This document shows, piece after piece, positions 20,501 to 29,537 of a stretch of 64,000 nucleotides of DNA. The stretch comes from Lignipirellula cremea. Lineage in GTDB: Bacteria > Planctomycetota > Planctomycetia > Pirellulales > Pirellulaceae. The stretch's first letter is position 1. Each line of letters begins with the position of its first letter. The DNA lies in assembly GCF_007751035.1 (NCBI RefSeq), contig NZ_CP036433.1, positions 9,033,001 through 9,097,000 of the forward strand, read 5' to 3'. The position numbers and the translations under genes were made by a program. The notes under the pieces were generated by a model. That model did no database searches and was not told the origin of the DNA. It saw nothing but the letters and a program-made list of their open reading frames with translations.

Positions 20501-21255
20501 CTGCGCTAAAACAAGTGATGGTGCTGGATACCTGTGCTTCGGGGCGCCTGGTCGAAAAATTGACGGAGAACCGTAGCGTCCCCTCCAGCCAGCTGCGCGC
20601 GTTAGAACGGGTGAAGGAACGGACCGGCATGTACGTGCTGGCCGGCTGTGCGGCCGACGCAGTGAGCTACGAGGCGAGCCGCTTCGGGCAAGGATTGTTG
20701 ACGCATTCCCTGCTGCTCGGCATGCGGGGAGCCGCGTTGCGGGAAGAAGAGTTTGTCGATGTCTCCAGCCTGTTCAACTTCGCCGCCGATCGCGTGCCGG
20801 AGATGGCGCGCGACATCGGCGGCATCCAGCGTCCGGCAATCGCCAGTCCCAAAGGCGGCGGCAGTTTCGACATCGGCCGCATCACCCCGGAGGATCGTGC
20901 GCAAATCCCGCTGCAAAGCCCGCTGCCGCTGGTGTTGCGAGCTAACTTCCAGGACGAGGTCGAATTTGCGGACACGTTGTCGCTTTCCCCATTGCTCAAC
21001 AATCAGCTACGGGCCGTTTCCACCCGCGACAGCAAGCCGTTGGTGTTTATCGACGCGGCCCAACTGCCGAGCGCCTTTCGCATCTTCGGCCGGTACGATG
21101 TCGACGGAGACAACGTTGAGGTTCGCGTGCACCTGTTTCAAGACAAGGAGCGGGTCGCCCAGTTCTCCGTCAAAGGAACGCGCAACGAACTTGAGACCCT
21201 GGCCGCCGAGATCGTGCGTCAGTCCCAGGTGCAACTCAACCAGGCGAAGCAATAG
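17593..21255 (+). CDS. WD40-repeat protein with C-terminal caspase (peptidase C14) domain
   Basis: 1220 residues from a GTG that opens into a signal peptide (about residues 1-24). A long WD40 region fills residues 50-680, with repeats such as HSMPINALAFSPDHQQLASA and GHSEPVLSITFTQDGERLVT. A linker follows, then a caspase-like C14 domain at about 830-1060. The catalytic dyad is present: His923 in YLAGHG and Cys981 in DTCASG. A C-terminal domain of about 150 residues follows, of unrecognised type. Prokaryotic caspase homologues cleave after basic or acidic residues depending on subfamily; the specificity here cannot be read. WD40-caspase fusions are common in planctomycetes, and the leader suggests extracytoplasmic action. 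It shares direction and close spacing with the TPR gene. Confidence 0.92.
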   Translation: MFRICSLLLTCCLLSCPATAWPQQMVQVPTVNEPRPDGQSVSQQLWLVVQTGPALPITDVAFSPDGQFLVNAGDATPRVWKLESGEVVRELTGHRLPATVAAFSPDGKYVLTGGYDSFVRLWDWREGTLAQSFGPHLRVEGDSTSPGVQHIAMTGDGQIVMTTDLTEANRATIVLWNAKTSQELRRFGNARAITAAAMSADGKRVAFANERHEIEIWNAANGQSSGVLRGHSMPINALAFSPDHQQLASASDDRTGRLWEVDSAKESHLLPGHFERVTDVAYSADGSRVATSSADSTARLWDPASGRMLHKFSAAGPKLLAVAMSADGNQLIAGGDDLELHRFTLEGDPPAGRIRGKTTELTSAIIVADPPMLVAATPSEYCVWDLRAGRQSHRRALSGQRLFMAPGGRFAVTMDDTSKLQLHSVLSNDPPRTLPNPAGEVASVQFADEDRQVIVFARDGSVRVWNCDSLQLLHHWQRDEFQARDFRAQVLPSGQQLVSLGYQGGQIFSLADGKKLGELAAEKHTVDYLAATADTSLLVTRDHRHYVVWDGTTLLERLRFPANFAPADSALLFASHDSPVMFSPDHLLLAIGDAEDVRLIDVATGKLLRTITGHSEPVLSITFTQDGERLVTTSADQTCRIWNTATGERIASLASLRTGGWVIIDDVGRYDGSDNGNVEGIHWVVGDETISLPQLKQRYYEPQLLAKTLGYNREPRREVAAFSTPKLFPRFEVQPPTAEQAALKIKLENRGGGIGRVVIRINGKEITADARGENIRPDAAAADISVDLTHDPRLIPGEVNVVEVMTCNQEGYLASRDRRVIFRAPGRSEAPEPALWAIVAGASNYRGEAIDLRYAAKDAEDFAAALRLGAERLFGAGQVHLTLLSTAQSTPEHQPTRTNLLAALESAKASRPGDMLVLYLAGHGVNLGSQDGDFYYLTSDAEDAELADPALRSTTAVSSTELSELLRQIPALKQVMVLDTCASGRLVEKLTENRSVPSSQLRALERVKERTGMYVLAGCAADAVSYEASRFGQGLLTHSLLLGMRGAALREEEFVDVSSLFNFAADRVPEMARDIGGIQRPAIASPKGGGSFDIGRITPEDRAQIPLQSPLPLVLRANFQDEVEFADTLSLSPLLNNQLRAVSTRDSKPLVFIDAAQLPSAFRIFGRYDVDGDNVEVRVHLFQDKERVAQFSVKGTRNELETLAAEIVRQSQVQLNQAKQ

Positions 21256-21410
21256 CGACCTCGCTATGGTCGCGGCCGGCCAGTCAGGCGCCGAGCACCC
21301 GTTCTCGCCGTTTCCGGGCAGAAGTCCTGAGTGAAGGAGACGGCGAAGCAACCAAGCGCGAGGTGTTGATATCGGGGGCAGAAGCATTACACTCCCGCGC
21401 TACTAATCCA

Positions 21411-22106
21411 TCAGATGGCTGCCCCAAACAAGGCGCCAACCCCTGCGGTCAATCCCATCGCAAGTGCGCCCCAGAAGGTGACGCGTAGAGCCGCTTTGAT
21501 TACGGGCGCGCCGCCCGCGTGCGCGCCGAATCCGCCCAGGAGTGCAAGGAACAGGATCGACGTCGCGATCACAGCCGGAATCAAGGCGGATGGGGGAGTG
21601 GCGACGACGGTCACCAACGGCAGCGCAGCACCAATGGCAAACGTGGCTGCGGAGGCCATCGCCGCCTGCACGGGACGGGCGGTCGTCATGTCCGAGACGC
21701 CAAGTTCATCGCGGGCGTGCGCAGCCAGCGCATCGTGGGCCATCAGTTGCTCTGCAACCTGCCGGGCCAGGGACGGCTCGACTCCGCGACTGGCGTAGAT
21801 CGCGGCCAGCTCGTGATGTTCAGCCTCTCCATCCGTCGCCAACTCCTTCCGTTCTCGATCCAGGTCAGCACTTTCCGTATCGGACTGAGAACTGACGGAG
21901 ACGTACTCCCCCGCCGCCATCGACATCGCGCCGGCGACCAGGCCCGCCACTCCCGCAATCAGGATGTCGCTGGCTGGCGAGTGTGCCGCTGCCACCCCGA
22001 CGACAAGGCTTGCCGTGGACACGATACCATCATTGGCGCCCAGGACGGCGGCGCGTAACCAGCCGATCCGGTCCGTTCGATGTCGCTCGCGGTGTGGTAC
22101 AAACAT
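21411..22106 (-). CDS. VIT1/CCC1-family iron/manganese transporter
   Basis: About 231 residues from the ATG at 22106, preceded by AGGAAAG; a GTG at 22139 would add 11 residues. Membrane helix 1 carries the family signature (LRAAVLGANDGIVSTASLVVG), and helix 2 the GAMSMAAGEYVSV block. A charged cytoplasmic Glu-rich segment follows (AELDRER- and EHHELAAIY-like metal-binding region), then three further helices to the C-terminus. The family moves Fe2+ or Mn2+ out of the cytoplasm. The gene is convergent with the WD40-caspase gene and shows no obvious operon partner. Confidence 0.88.
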   Translation of the reverse strand: MFVPHRERHRTDRIGWLRAAVLGANDGIVSTASLVVGVAAAHSPASDILIAGVAGLVAGAMSMAAGEYVSVSSQSDTESADLDRERKELATDGEAEHHELAAIYASRGVEPSLARQVAEQLMAHDALAAHARDELGVSDMTTARPVQAAMASAATFAIGAALPLVTVVATPPSALIPAVIATSILFLALLGGFGAHAGGAPVIKAALRVTFWGALAMGLTAGVGALFGAAI

Positions 22107-22356
22107 GAAAACTTTCCTGCCGACGACGAAGGGGGACACGAAACTCCGACTGCTGCTTCCCTGGCGAGTTACGCCGCTTTCCGCTCAAAGCTCTTTACCA
22201 ACCCACCGACGCACGACTTCCTTTCGATCTGGTCCATCGTCACCGTGTCGCCCTCTCCCGGTTCGTCGCGGGCCGGAAGTAAAGGGTTGCGTTCCAGACA
22301 CGATGAGCTTGTTCAAACGCTCTCGCCTGATCGTCTCTTTCTGTCCGTGTCGGGGT

Positions 22357-23964
22357 TCACTTTTCCGTCTGCGACTCTTCTGCTGGTAGCGTTATTGACG
22401 CCTTCTCGACCCGATTGTTGTCTAAAATCCCTTCACCGCCGGTGAGGGCGACTCCGATTCGGTCGCGTTCGCTCTCGAACGTATTCCCAACGACCACCGC
22501 TGTACCGATGGGTTGGTCGATCCTGATCCCCACACTGCCATAGTTCGTGATGCGGTTGTCGCTCGCGGTGACGCTTGATTTATCCGCAAGCAGCGCGTGC
22601 CGCCAGCCGGACACCTTGTTGCCGGCGAAAACGATGTCGGAACCGGGCAAACCCCACACGGCAAACTGCGGCGGCCCGACGGCGCGAAGTGTGGGGCAAT
22701 CGAAGGTGTTGTTTGTCACGCGAATGATTCCCTCGGCGCGAATACCTGCGACGCCGCTTCCGCGGAACGTGTTGTCCGAGAAGTCCGCCTCGGCCCCCTG
22801 GAAGACCATCACCAACGGCGGCAGGCCTGCTGGCCGTGAAAGTTCATTTCCGGCAAGTCGAACCTTCCAGCCGCTTTGAATACCAATGGCCACTTTCTCG
22901 TTGTCGAACACGCGATTATCGAGCACCTCGGCGCTTCCCGACTCCGTTGCATCGAAGCCGATTCCTACGGCTTTGTTCCGCGAACACTCGTTGCCGACAA
23001 TCGTCGGTCGTGCATTGTGTTGGCAGCCGATGCCTGCCAGGGCGTTCTCGCGGCACCGATTCTTGCGCAACATCGGCTGGCAATCTTCCTCGCAACCAAT
23101 GCCGGCCATGTCGTTCTCGAAGCAGTCGTTGTCTTCGACGAGGGGTCGTGTGTCGGCTCCGGTGCGGATACCAATCCCGGCTCGGCGATTGCGATAGCAT
23201 TTGTTGCCGCGCACGGCCGGACTGGCCCCTTCGCTAATGCCGATACCTGCTCGAATGTTCTCATAGCAAACGTTGTTGATGACCAGCGGACTGGATCCTT
23301 CGTGACCAATGCCGGCATAAAAGTTCTGGAAGCAGACGTTCGCTTCGATGATTGCTGTGGAACCTTGCATCGAGCCGATGCCGCCTCCCATGTTCCGGTA
23401 ACAGACATTGCGAACCACATGCGGCGAGCAGCGTTTGCCTTCAGCGCCCTGGATTGCGATGCCGGAATAGCCGATGTGATGCACAAGGTTGTGCTGGATG
23501 GTGCAGGTGACGCCGATCGCGCTGATTCCCGCCGTCCCGGGTTGGCCGATGGGTTCATGCGCCTGTTCGTTACCCTGCGTCGCATGATGCCTGGTCCATT
23601 CGGCTTCGTCGTAGACTCCGACGTTGGTCACGGTGAACCCATCGAGCGTCGAGCCTTCGGCCATCGCGACTCCCGGGCCTTCGGCTTTCACTCCCTCGCC
23701 GTCGATGATGGTCGCCTCGGCTCGCTGCAAACCGAGTTTGCCTTTCAAGTCATCGCCCGCGCTGCGCACTGCAACGCCGGGCTTCAGCTGAATTTTTTCG
23801 TGGAAGGTTCCCGCCTCGACCAGGACGGTGTCGCCTGTCGTTGCGGCGTTGATAGCCGCCTGAATCGTCTTGTGGTCCTGAGGGACGCGGAGGGTTTCCG
23901 CCGGTGCGTTTCTCCCAAAGCATACCAATGCGAACACCACGGCGAGGCTACTGCGAATCATCAT
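22357..23964 (-). CDS. Secreted right-handed parallel beta-helix protein
   Basis: 535 residues with a signal peptide (about 1-22, ending NAPAETL). The sequence PQDHKTIQAAINAATTGDTV is the classic N-terminal cap of NosD/pectin-lyase-like beta-helices. Repeats of about 23 residues follow, with the pattern N-x-C-x-x-N-x-x-A/G-G-I-G, at about residues 170-350. The result is a regular ladder of cysteines and asparagines on successive coils. Such folds bind or cleave polysaccharides, but I see no catalytic triad that decides between lyase, hydrolase or plain scaffold. Extracytoplasmic location is inferred. No operon partner is obvious. Confidence 0.85.
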   Translation of the reverse strand: MMIRSSLAVVFALVCFGRNAPAETLRVPQDHKTIQAAINAATTGDTVLVEAGTFHEKIQLKPGVAVRSAGDDLKGKLGLQRAEATIIDGEGVKAEGPGVAMAEGSTLDGFTVTNVGVYDEAEWTRHHATQGNEQAHEPIGQPGTAGISAIGVTCTIQHNLVHHIGYSGIAIQGAEGKRCSPHVVRNVCYRNMGGGIGSMQGSTAIIEANVCFQNFYAGIGHEGSSPLVINNVCYENIRAGIGISEGASPAVRGNKCYRNRRAGIGIRTGADTRPLVEDNDCFENDMAGIGCEEDCQPMLRKNRCRENALAGIGCQHNARPTIVGNECSRNKAVGIGFDATESGSAEVLDNRVFDNEKVAIGIQSGWKVRLAGNELSRPAGLPPLVMVFQGAEADFSDNTFRGSGVAGIRAEGIIRVTNNTFDCPTLRAVGPPQFAVWGLPGSDIVFAGNKVSGWRHALLADKSSVTASDNRITNYGSVGIRIDQPIGTAVVVGNTFESERDRIGVALTGGEGILDNNRVEKASITLPAEESQTEK

Positions 23965-24370
23965 CGTTGGTTCCCTGTGTCGCTAATTAAATTGAGTGCG
24001 GTCAAATCATCAAATGAAAAGGCTAGCCACGGATTCCGGGAGCACGTGAACGAATCCCAACTGCGGTCTCAAAGAGGCCCATCTTACACCACCCGATGCA
24101 CAAACGACGTCACCAAATTTTGCACTTGTTCCTGCACTTCGATCTGCTTCTTTACAACCTCGCCGCATGACGTTCTTCAGCGGCTGGAAATGCTGGCGCG
24201 GCCTGACACGGTTCGTCGACGCCGCAGGATTTCGCTCGCCAACCGCTTCGGCGAGGGCAGAATCCGGCCGCCGGGCTGAACGTCGGTGCTTGCGGCGCGA
24301 CTCGGCTCAAGGTGAAGAACGGGGGCTTCCTCTCGCCTGCCCCTGCGCTTCGCGGCGATCGACCTGCGCA
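23965..24370. other. Intergenic region upstream of the beta-helix gene
   Basis: About 400 bases between the start of the beta-helix gene and the stop of the GT4 gene, both on the minus strand. The part next to 23965 is AT-richer and should hold the beta-helix promoter. I see no ORF with coding character, no RNA gene and no clear terminator hairpin. Confidence 0.4.
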
Positions 24371-25381
24371 TTACCTGCCTGGAATGCGGCCGTACAGGGA
24401 CAGATATGCGTCGGCCATGCGGTCGATGGTGAATCGCTCGATTACGGCCCGGCGGACGGCAGAGCGATCGATCTCATGGATCCGTTCGATCGCCTGCCTC
24501 GCTTCCTCCAGGCTGTCGACCAGAAAACCGGTGACGCCATGGTCAATCAGTTCCGGCATCGATCCGCGCCGACTGGCGATGACGGGCGTGCCGCAAGCCA
24601 TCGCCTCGATCACCGACAGACCAAAGGGCTCGTCAAAATTAATAAGGTGCAACAGCGCATGAGCTTCCCCCAGGGCGCGTTGCCGCTGCGTTCCCCCGAC
24701 GGCGCCGTGATACGTAACCGACACGCCGTCTGCGGCGGGCAGAACTTCCCGTTCGTAATAGTCTCTGTCCTGCACAATGCCGTACAGGTGCAGATGTCGG
24801 CGGCTTGCGCGGGCGGCGGCGATGGCCTCCGCGGCGCCCTTGTCGGGATGGATGCGACCGAAGAAGAGCAGGTCGTCGCTACCCTTGGGATCGAAGGGGA
24901 AATCGCCGATCGGAATGCCATGATGAATGGTTGCCGCGTAGCGCAGGTCGGGATGACGATCGGCCTCGCTGATGGCGACGAAGTGCACCACCTTCTGGTA
25001 TTCCGCATACATCGGCAGGATCCGTTCGGACGAGAAGCCGTGGATCGTCGTCACGATCGGCGTGCTGGTCAATCGGGCGAAGGCGTGGGCGGGAAAGTCC
25101 GCCTGGTTGTGAATCAGATCGAACCGGCCGGCCTGTTCAAACAGATGGGCCAGATGGCGGAATTCCCAGACCTTCGCATCGATCGAGTCATCCTCCGCGT
25201 ACGGAGCCGGCACGACGCCGTCAAGCTTTCCGGCCGTGATGCTGTCGCGCGTAGCGAAGAGCGTCACGTCGACCCCGCGCTCGAGCAGCGCCTCGGTCAG
25301 CATGCTGGTGACGAGCTCCCAGGGTCCGTAGGTTCGCGGCGGCGTCCGCCAGGCGATCGGGGCTAGCATTGCAACGCGCAT
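24371..25381 (-). CDS. Glycosyltransferase family 4
   Basis: 336 residues with the GT-B organisation of GT4. The N-terminal acceptor half begins RVAMLAPIAWRTPPRTYGPW; the C-terminal donor half contains LFFGRIHPDKG and the nucleotide-sugar-binding EX7E motif EPFGLSVIEAMACGTP. It transfers a sugar from an activated donor to an unknown acceptor; donor and acceptor cannot be read from sequence. It begins 2 bases after the GH13 gene stops, so the pair is probably co-translated. Its place at the end of the island with GH13, GH130 and phosphoketolase genes suggests storage-glycan or solute metabolism. Confidence 0.88.
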   Translation of the reverse strand: MRVAMLAPIAWRTPPRTYGPWELVTSMLTEALLERGVDVTLFATRDSITAGKLDGVVPAPYAEDDSIDAKVWEFRHLAHLFEQAGRFDLIHNQADFPAHAFARLTSTPIVTTIHGFSSERILPMYAEYQKVVHFVAISEADRHPDLRYAATIHHGIPIGDFPFDPKGSDDLLFFGRIHPDKGAAEAIAAARASRRHLHLYGIVQDRDYYEREVLPAADGVSVTYHGAVGGTQRQRALGEAHALLHLINFDEPFGLSVIEAMACGTPVIASRRGSMPELIDHGVTGFLVDSLEEARQAIERIHEIDRSAVRRAVIERFTIDRMADAYLSLYGRIPGR

Positions 25382-25382
25382 C

Positions 25383-26984
25383 TCAAGAGCTCTCTTTCAG
25401 TCGTAGCACCAGACCTTCGTCGGGGGCGAGCGTTCCGTCCAGGGGGCGATACGGCCGGGTCGACGCCAGCACTTCGGCGACCCTGGCATCCGGCGGCAGC
25501 GTCAGGGGCCGTATCTGGCTGCTGAGGTTCAGCGCAATCAGCAGGTGCTCGTCGGTTTGGCGCCGCTGATAAGCGAGCACGTCCTCCGCGGCGTCGACAA
25601 GGGTAAGATCCCCGACGGCGAGCGTCTCGTGGGACCGCCGCAGCGCGAGCAGAGATCGGTAAAGCGACAGCAGAGAGCTGGCGTCGCGATCCTGCGCCGC
25701 CATGTTCCGCACGCGCCAGTCTTCATGCAGAGGAAGCCACGGGTCGGCTGTGCTGAACCCCGCATGGGCCGAAGCATCCCACGGCATCGGCGTGCGTGAA
25801 CGATCGCGACCGATCCCCAGGTCGGGCTGACGCAGGTCCTGGGGATCGCGAACTCGATCGGGCGGAATCCGCACCTCGCCAATACCAACTTCGTCGCCCT
25901 GGTAAAGCGTGGGCGTGCCGCGCAGCGTCAAGAGCAGCATCGCGGCAACGCGTGCCTGCGCCTCGCCGATCCGCGCGGCGAGGCGCGGGGCGTCATGGCT
26001 GCCCATGACCCAGTTGGGCCAGCCAAACGAAGGCAAAGACGCTTCATAAGCGGCAATCGTTCGCCGGAGCACGGCGGCGTCCCAGGCGATTTCCATGAGC
26101 TGGAAATTGAACGGCAAATGCACCTGCGGACGTGCCGGCGTGCCGTACCAGCGGGACAGGCGATCGTTCGGCAAACAGATCTCGCCGATCAGAACGCGGT
26201 CGCCATAGCAATCAGCCAGCGCGCGGAACTCAGCAGCGATGCCATGGGATTCCGGCTGGTCGGTCGAATGGAGCTGAATCAACCGGTCGCGCTGGGTGAC
26301 GTCGGGCGTCCAGTCCGCATTGATCGGATTGTCGGGCAGCCCTTTGGCCTTGATGATGTGCCAGAGCACGTCGATCCGGAATCCGTCGACGCCCCGGTCA
26401 AGCCAGAATCGCAGCACCTGCATCATCGCTTCCTTGACCTGGGGATTGCGCCAGTTGAGGTCGGGTTGCGACGCCAGGAACGCGTGCAGGTAGTACTGGC
26501 CGGTGGTCTCGTCCCATTCCCAGGACGAGCCGCCGAAGTCGCTGATCCAGTTGTTCGGCGGCCCGCCCTCCGGCGACGGATCGCGCCAGAGATACCAGTC
26601 TCGCTTCGGATTCTCGCGCGACGCCCGACTTTCGACAAACCAGGGATGCTGGTCGGACGAATGATTGGGAACGAAATCGAGCAGCAGCCTCAGCCCCCGC
26701 GCGTGGACCGCCGTCAGCAGACGGTCAAAACCGGCGAGATCACCGAAGAGGGGATCGACGTCGCAGTAGTCGGCCACGTCGTAACCGAAATCGGCCATGG
26801 GGGAAGGATACATCGGAGATAGCCAGATCGCATCGATCCCCAGTTCCACGAGATAGTCCAGCCGCGACTCCACTCCGGCCAGGTCGCCCACGCCGTCGTC
26901 GTTGCTATCCTGGAACGATCGGGGGTAGATCTGATAGATCACCCCCCGCTCCCACCATTGAGCCTGTTGTTGACCTTCGCACAC
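25383..26984 (-). CDS. GH13 alpha-glucosidase/oligosaccharide hydrolase
   Basis: 533 residues from a GTG start. It matches the oligo-1,6-glucosidase/alpha-glucosidase branch of GH13: WWERGVIYQIYPRSFQDSN at the N-terminus, DFVPNHSSDQHPWF (region I), DGFRIDVLWHIIK with the nucleophile Asp (region II), LIGEICL with the acid/base Glu (region III) and MGSHDAPR (region IV). There is no signal peptide, so it acts in the cytoplasm. Transglycosylating relatives such as trehalose- or sucrose-active enzymes cannot be excluded. The GT4 gene follows 2 bases downstream; atpG ends 97 bases upstream. Confidence 0.9.
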   Translation of the reverse strand: MCEGQQQAQWWERGVIYQIYPRSFQDSNDDGVGDLAGVESRLDYLVELGIDAIWLSPMYPSPMADFGYDVADYCDVDPLFGDLAGFDRLLTAVHARGLRLLLDFVPNHSSDQHPWFVESRASRENPKRDWYLWRDPSPEGGPPNNWISDFGGSSWEWDETTGQYYLHAFLASQPDLNWRNPQVKEAMMQVLRFWLDRGVDGFRIDVLWHIIKAKGLPDNPINADWTPDVTQRDRLIQLHSTDQPESHGIAAEFRALADCYGDRVLIGEICLPNDRLSRWYGTPARPQVHLPFNFQLMEIAWDAAVLRRTIAAYEASLPSFGWPNWVMGSHDAPRLAARIGEAQARVAAMLLLTLRGTPTLYQGDEVGIGEVRIPPDRVRDPQDLRQPDLGIGRDRSRTPMPWDASAHAGFSTADPWLPLHEDWRVRNMAAQDRDASSLLSLYRSLLALRRSHETLAVGDLTLVDAAEDVLAYQRRQTDEHLLIALNLSSQIRPLTLPPDARVAEVLASTRPYRPLDGTLAPDEGLVLRLKESS

Positions 26985-27081
26985 CTGTTTGACCTGTTTC
27001 TGTTCGCGGGAACTACCGGAACGCGTTCCGTGCGCTTACCGGTACTGGCAAGGCGTTTGAAGGCGGATGGCTGCCGTATTG

Positions 27082-27987
27082 TCAGGAAGCTGTTTTGGGC
27101 GACGCGCTCGACAGCGTTTCAAAGCCGGAGATGACGTCGAACAATTCTTCATCGATGCTGCTTTGCCGCAGACGATGGAAGGTCACGTTCAATTCTTCCA
27201 GCAGTTCATCGATATTTTTATCGGCGCGCTGCATGGCCGCGAGACGACTGGCGTTCTCGCTGGCTAATGATTCGGCCCCGGCGCGAAAGAGCGAGACAAA
27301 GAGATACTCGCGGATCAGCGCCGCCAAGGTCTCCGTTCCACCGCCCAGGACCTCGGGCAAGTTTCTGGTCGGCCAGTGACGTTCGGCCAAACCGCGACGC
27401 CAATCTTCGTCCAGCGGCAAGAGTCGCTGGCTGACGGGCGCATAGACTGCGCCAGACTTCGGATGATTGTGGAAGAGGTAAAACTCCGCGATTGCACTCT
27501 GGCCGAGGTGCGATTCGCAATCGATCAGAATCTGTCCGACCAGCGGCGTGATCGCCTGGACGGAACTCGGCACGCCGTAAAGTCCGGCTGGCGGCAGACC
27601 AGCGTCGGTCAAACGCGCATGCACGCGCTCGCCGACCGCCCAGACCTGGGGCTGGCCCGGTAAAGCGGCCAGCACCTGGATCGCATTGTCGGCGATCACA
27701 TCGTTGAACTGGCCGACGAGTCCCTGATCGGAACCGAACACGACAGCGCCAATCGGCCTTGCCGCCGCTGGTCCTTTACTTGCGGGAAGCGATGCTGTCG
27801 GTCCGACTTCCCGCAAACAGGCGACCAGCCCCAGCTCGACGGTGCGATAATAGTCGGCCAGGGCGTGAACGGCGTTTTCGTACTGTCCGATGCTGGAGGC
27901 CGCCATCGCTTTCATGGTGCGGACGACGGACTGGAGATCCCCGGCGCCGGAAATCTTGCGGCGCAGACTTGCTGTCGACTCGCTCAT
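27082..27987 (-). CDS. atpG: N-type ATPase gamma subunit
   Basis: 301 residues; central-stalk gamma subunit of an F-type rotary ATPase. The N-terminal coiled coil ([25 protein letters not shown]) and the C-terminal helix ([19 protein letters not shown]) are both present. It is the last gene of the nine-gene N-ATPase operon, and its start overlaps the atpA stop by 4 bases. It diverges more than a housekeeping gamma would, as expected for the N-ATPase subfamily. It couples rotation of the c-ring to the alpha3beta3 head at the membrane. Confidence 0.9.
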   Translation of the reverse strand: MSESTASLRRKISGAGDLQSVVRTMKAMAASSIGQYENAVHALADYYRTVELGLVACLREVGPTASLPASKGPAAARPIGAVVFGSDQGLVGQFNDVIADNAIQVLAALPGQPQVWAVGERVHARLTDAGLPPAGLYGVPSSVQAITPLVGQILIDCESHLGQSAIAEFYLFHNHPKSGAVYAPVSQRLLPLDEDWRRGLAERHWPTRNLPEVLGGGTETLAALIREYLFVSLFRAGAESLASENASRLAAMQRADKNIDELLEELNVTFHRLRQSSIDEELFDVISGFETLSSASPKTAS

Positions 27988-29537
27988 GTCGTCTCCTTTG
28001 CGGCTATCCGGGGCTGGAAAAGAGCAAGCGACTGGCGGGCGAGCTGGACAATGGTTTCCCGATCTTCGTCGCTCAATTGGTCGGCCGTATCTAGTCGCTG
28101 GCGTACGCTAACCGGAATTGCCTTCGCCGCTTCGCGCAGCGCGTGCTCGGCGTCCGTCATTTGTTTCAGTGGGATAGAGTCAAACAGACCGGCGATCAGC
28201 GCGAGCAGCACGGCGATTTGCGATGGCGCCGGCATGGGCGAGAACTCCGGCTGCTTGAGGCAAGCGCGTATCCGTCGTCCATGTTCGATAATCTTGCGGG
28301 TGCTGTCATCCAGGCGTGCGCCAAAACGGGAAAAGGTCTCGAGTTCCTCAAATTGTGCGTAGGAAAGCTTCAGATCGCCCGCCACTGCCCGGTAGGCTGC
28401 CCGCTGCGCTTTCCCGCCAACGCGTGAAACAGATTTCCCGACATCGACCGCGGGCAGCACGCCGAGTTCAAACAGCGATGGCGAAAGATAGATCTGGCCA
28501 TCGGTGATGGAAATCAGGTTGGTCGGGATGTACGCCGAGATATCCTGGGCTTCGGTTTCGATGATCGGCAGCGCCGTCAGTGAACCGCCGCCGAGTCCAT
28601 CGCACAAGTGCGTCGACCGTTCCAGCAACCGCGAGTGGATATAAAAGATATCGCCGGGAAAAGCTTCGCGGCCGGGCGGACGGCGAAGCAGTAGCGACAG
28701 TTCGCGGTACGCCCGGGCGTGATGGGTGAGGTCGTCGTACACGATCAGTACGTCGCGGCCGGCTTCCATGAACGACTCCGCGATGCTGGTCGCAGCGTAT
28801 GGCGCAATATAGGCAAGTCCCGGCGGGTCGCTCCCTTCCGTCACGACCACGACGGTGTATTCCATTGCGTTCTGCTCCTGCAGTTTCGCCACCACCTTGG
28901 CGACGGCCGCCGCACGCTGGCCGATTGCACAATACACGCAGACCACGTTCTGGTCTCGCTGGTTGAGGATGGTGTCGATGGCGATGGTCGTTTTACCTGT
29001 CTGCCGATCGCCCAGAATCAACTCGCGCTGGCCGCGTCCGATGGGAATGAGCGCATCGATCACTTTGATACCGGTCTGCAGCGGAACGCTGACTTGCGAG
29101 CGATCCATGATGGGCGCCGCAGGGCGTTCGATCGGCAAACGCTTGTGGGTGGGAACCGTTCCGGCCCCATCGAGCGGCCGACCAAGCGGATCGATGACGC
29201 GTCCAAGCAGGCCGTCGCCGACGCCCACATCCATGACGCGGCCGGTGCGCTGGACTTCATCTCCCGCCTGCAGGTCCCAGTAGTCGCCCAGCAGCACAAC
29301 GCCGATTTCTTCTTCGTCGACATTAAAGGCGATGCCGAACACGCCGCCGGGAAACTCGACCAGTTCCTCAAACCCTACGCCCGGCAGCCCCGACACCTTT
29401 GCAATCCCCGTCGCGACGCTGGTAATCGCGCCCACTTCGCGAAGCGTCAGCTGCGGCGTGAATGCTGCGCGCGCCTGGCCGATTGCAGCCAGCGCGCCGT
29501 CGAACATTTCCTCGAGTTTATCCGGCGTGTCGTTCAT
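27984..29537 (-). CDS. atpA: N-type ATPase alpha subunit
   Basis: About 517 residues from the ATG at 29537; the longer upstream frame is not coding. The P-loop GDRQTGKT lies near residue 175, and the alpha-type block [20 protein letters not shown] follows. The alpha subunit forms the non-catalytic nucleotide sites of the head. It starts within the last 4 bases of atpF and overlaps atpG by 4 bases, indicating tight translational coupling. The gene order and accessory genes mark it as the N-ATPase copy rather than the main ATP synthase. Confidence 0.95.
   Translation of the reverse strand: MNDTPDKLEEMFDGALAAIGQARAAFTPQLTLREVGAITSVATGIAKVSGLPGVGFEELVEFPGGVFGIAFNVDEEEIGVVLLGDYWDLQAGDEVQRTGRVMDVGVGDGLLGRVIDPLGRPLDGAGTVPTHKRLPIERPAAPIMDRSQVSVPLQTGIKVIDALIPIGRGQRELILGDRQTGKTTIAIDTILNQRDQNVVCVYCAIGQRAAAVAKVVAKLQEQNAMEYTVVVVTEGSDPPGLAYIAPYAATSIAESFMEAGRDVLIVYDDLTHHARAYRELSLLLRRPPGREAFPGDIFYIHSRLLERSTHLCDGLGGGSLTALPIIETEAQDISAYIPTNLISITDGQIYLSPSLFELGVLPAVDVGKSVSRVGGKAQRAAYRAVAGDLKLSYAQFEELETFSRFGARLDDSTRKIIEHGRRIRACLKQPEFSPMPAPSQIAVLLALIAGLFDSIPLKQMTDAEHALREAAKAIPVSVRQRLDTADQLSDEDRETIVQLARQSLALFQPRIAAKETT

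Noticed and set aside
21252-21273. Hairpin GCGACC-TCGCTAT-GGTCGC as a terminator for the WD40-caspase gene
   Set aside because: It starts at the stop codon and is not followed by a T run, so support is too weak.
22876-24279. 467-codon plus-strand ORF opposite the beta-helix gene
   Set aside because: The minus strand encodes a signal peptide and regular coil repeats. The plus frame is their mirror and has no recognisable domain.
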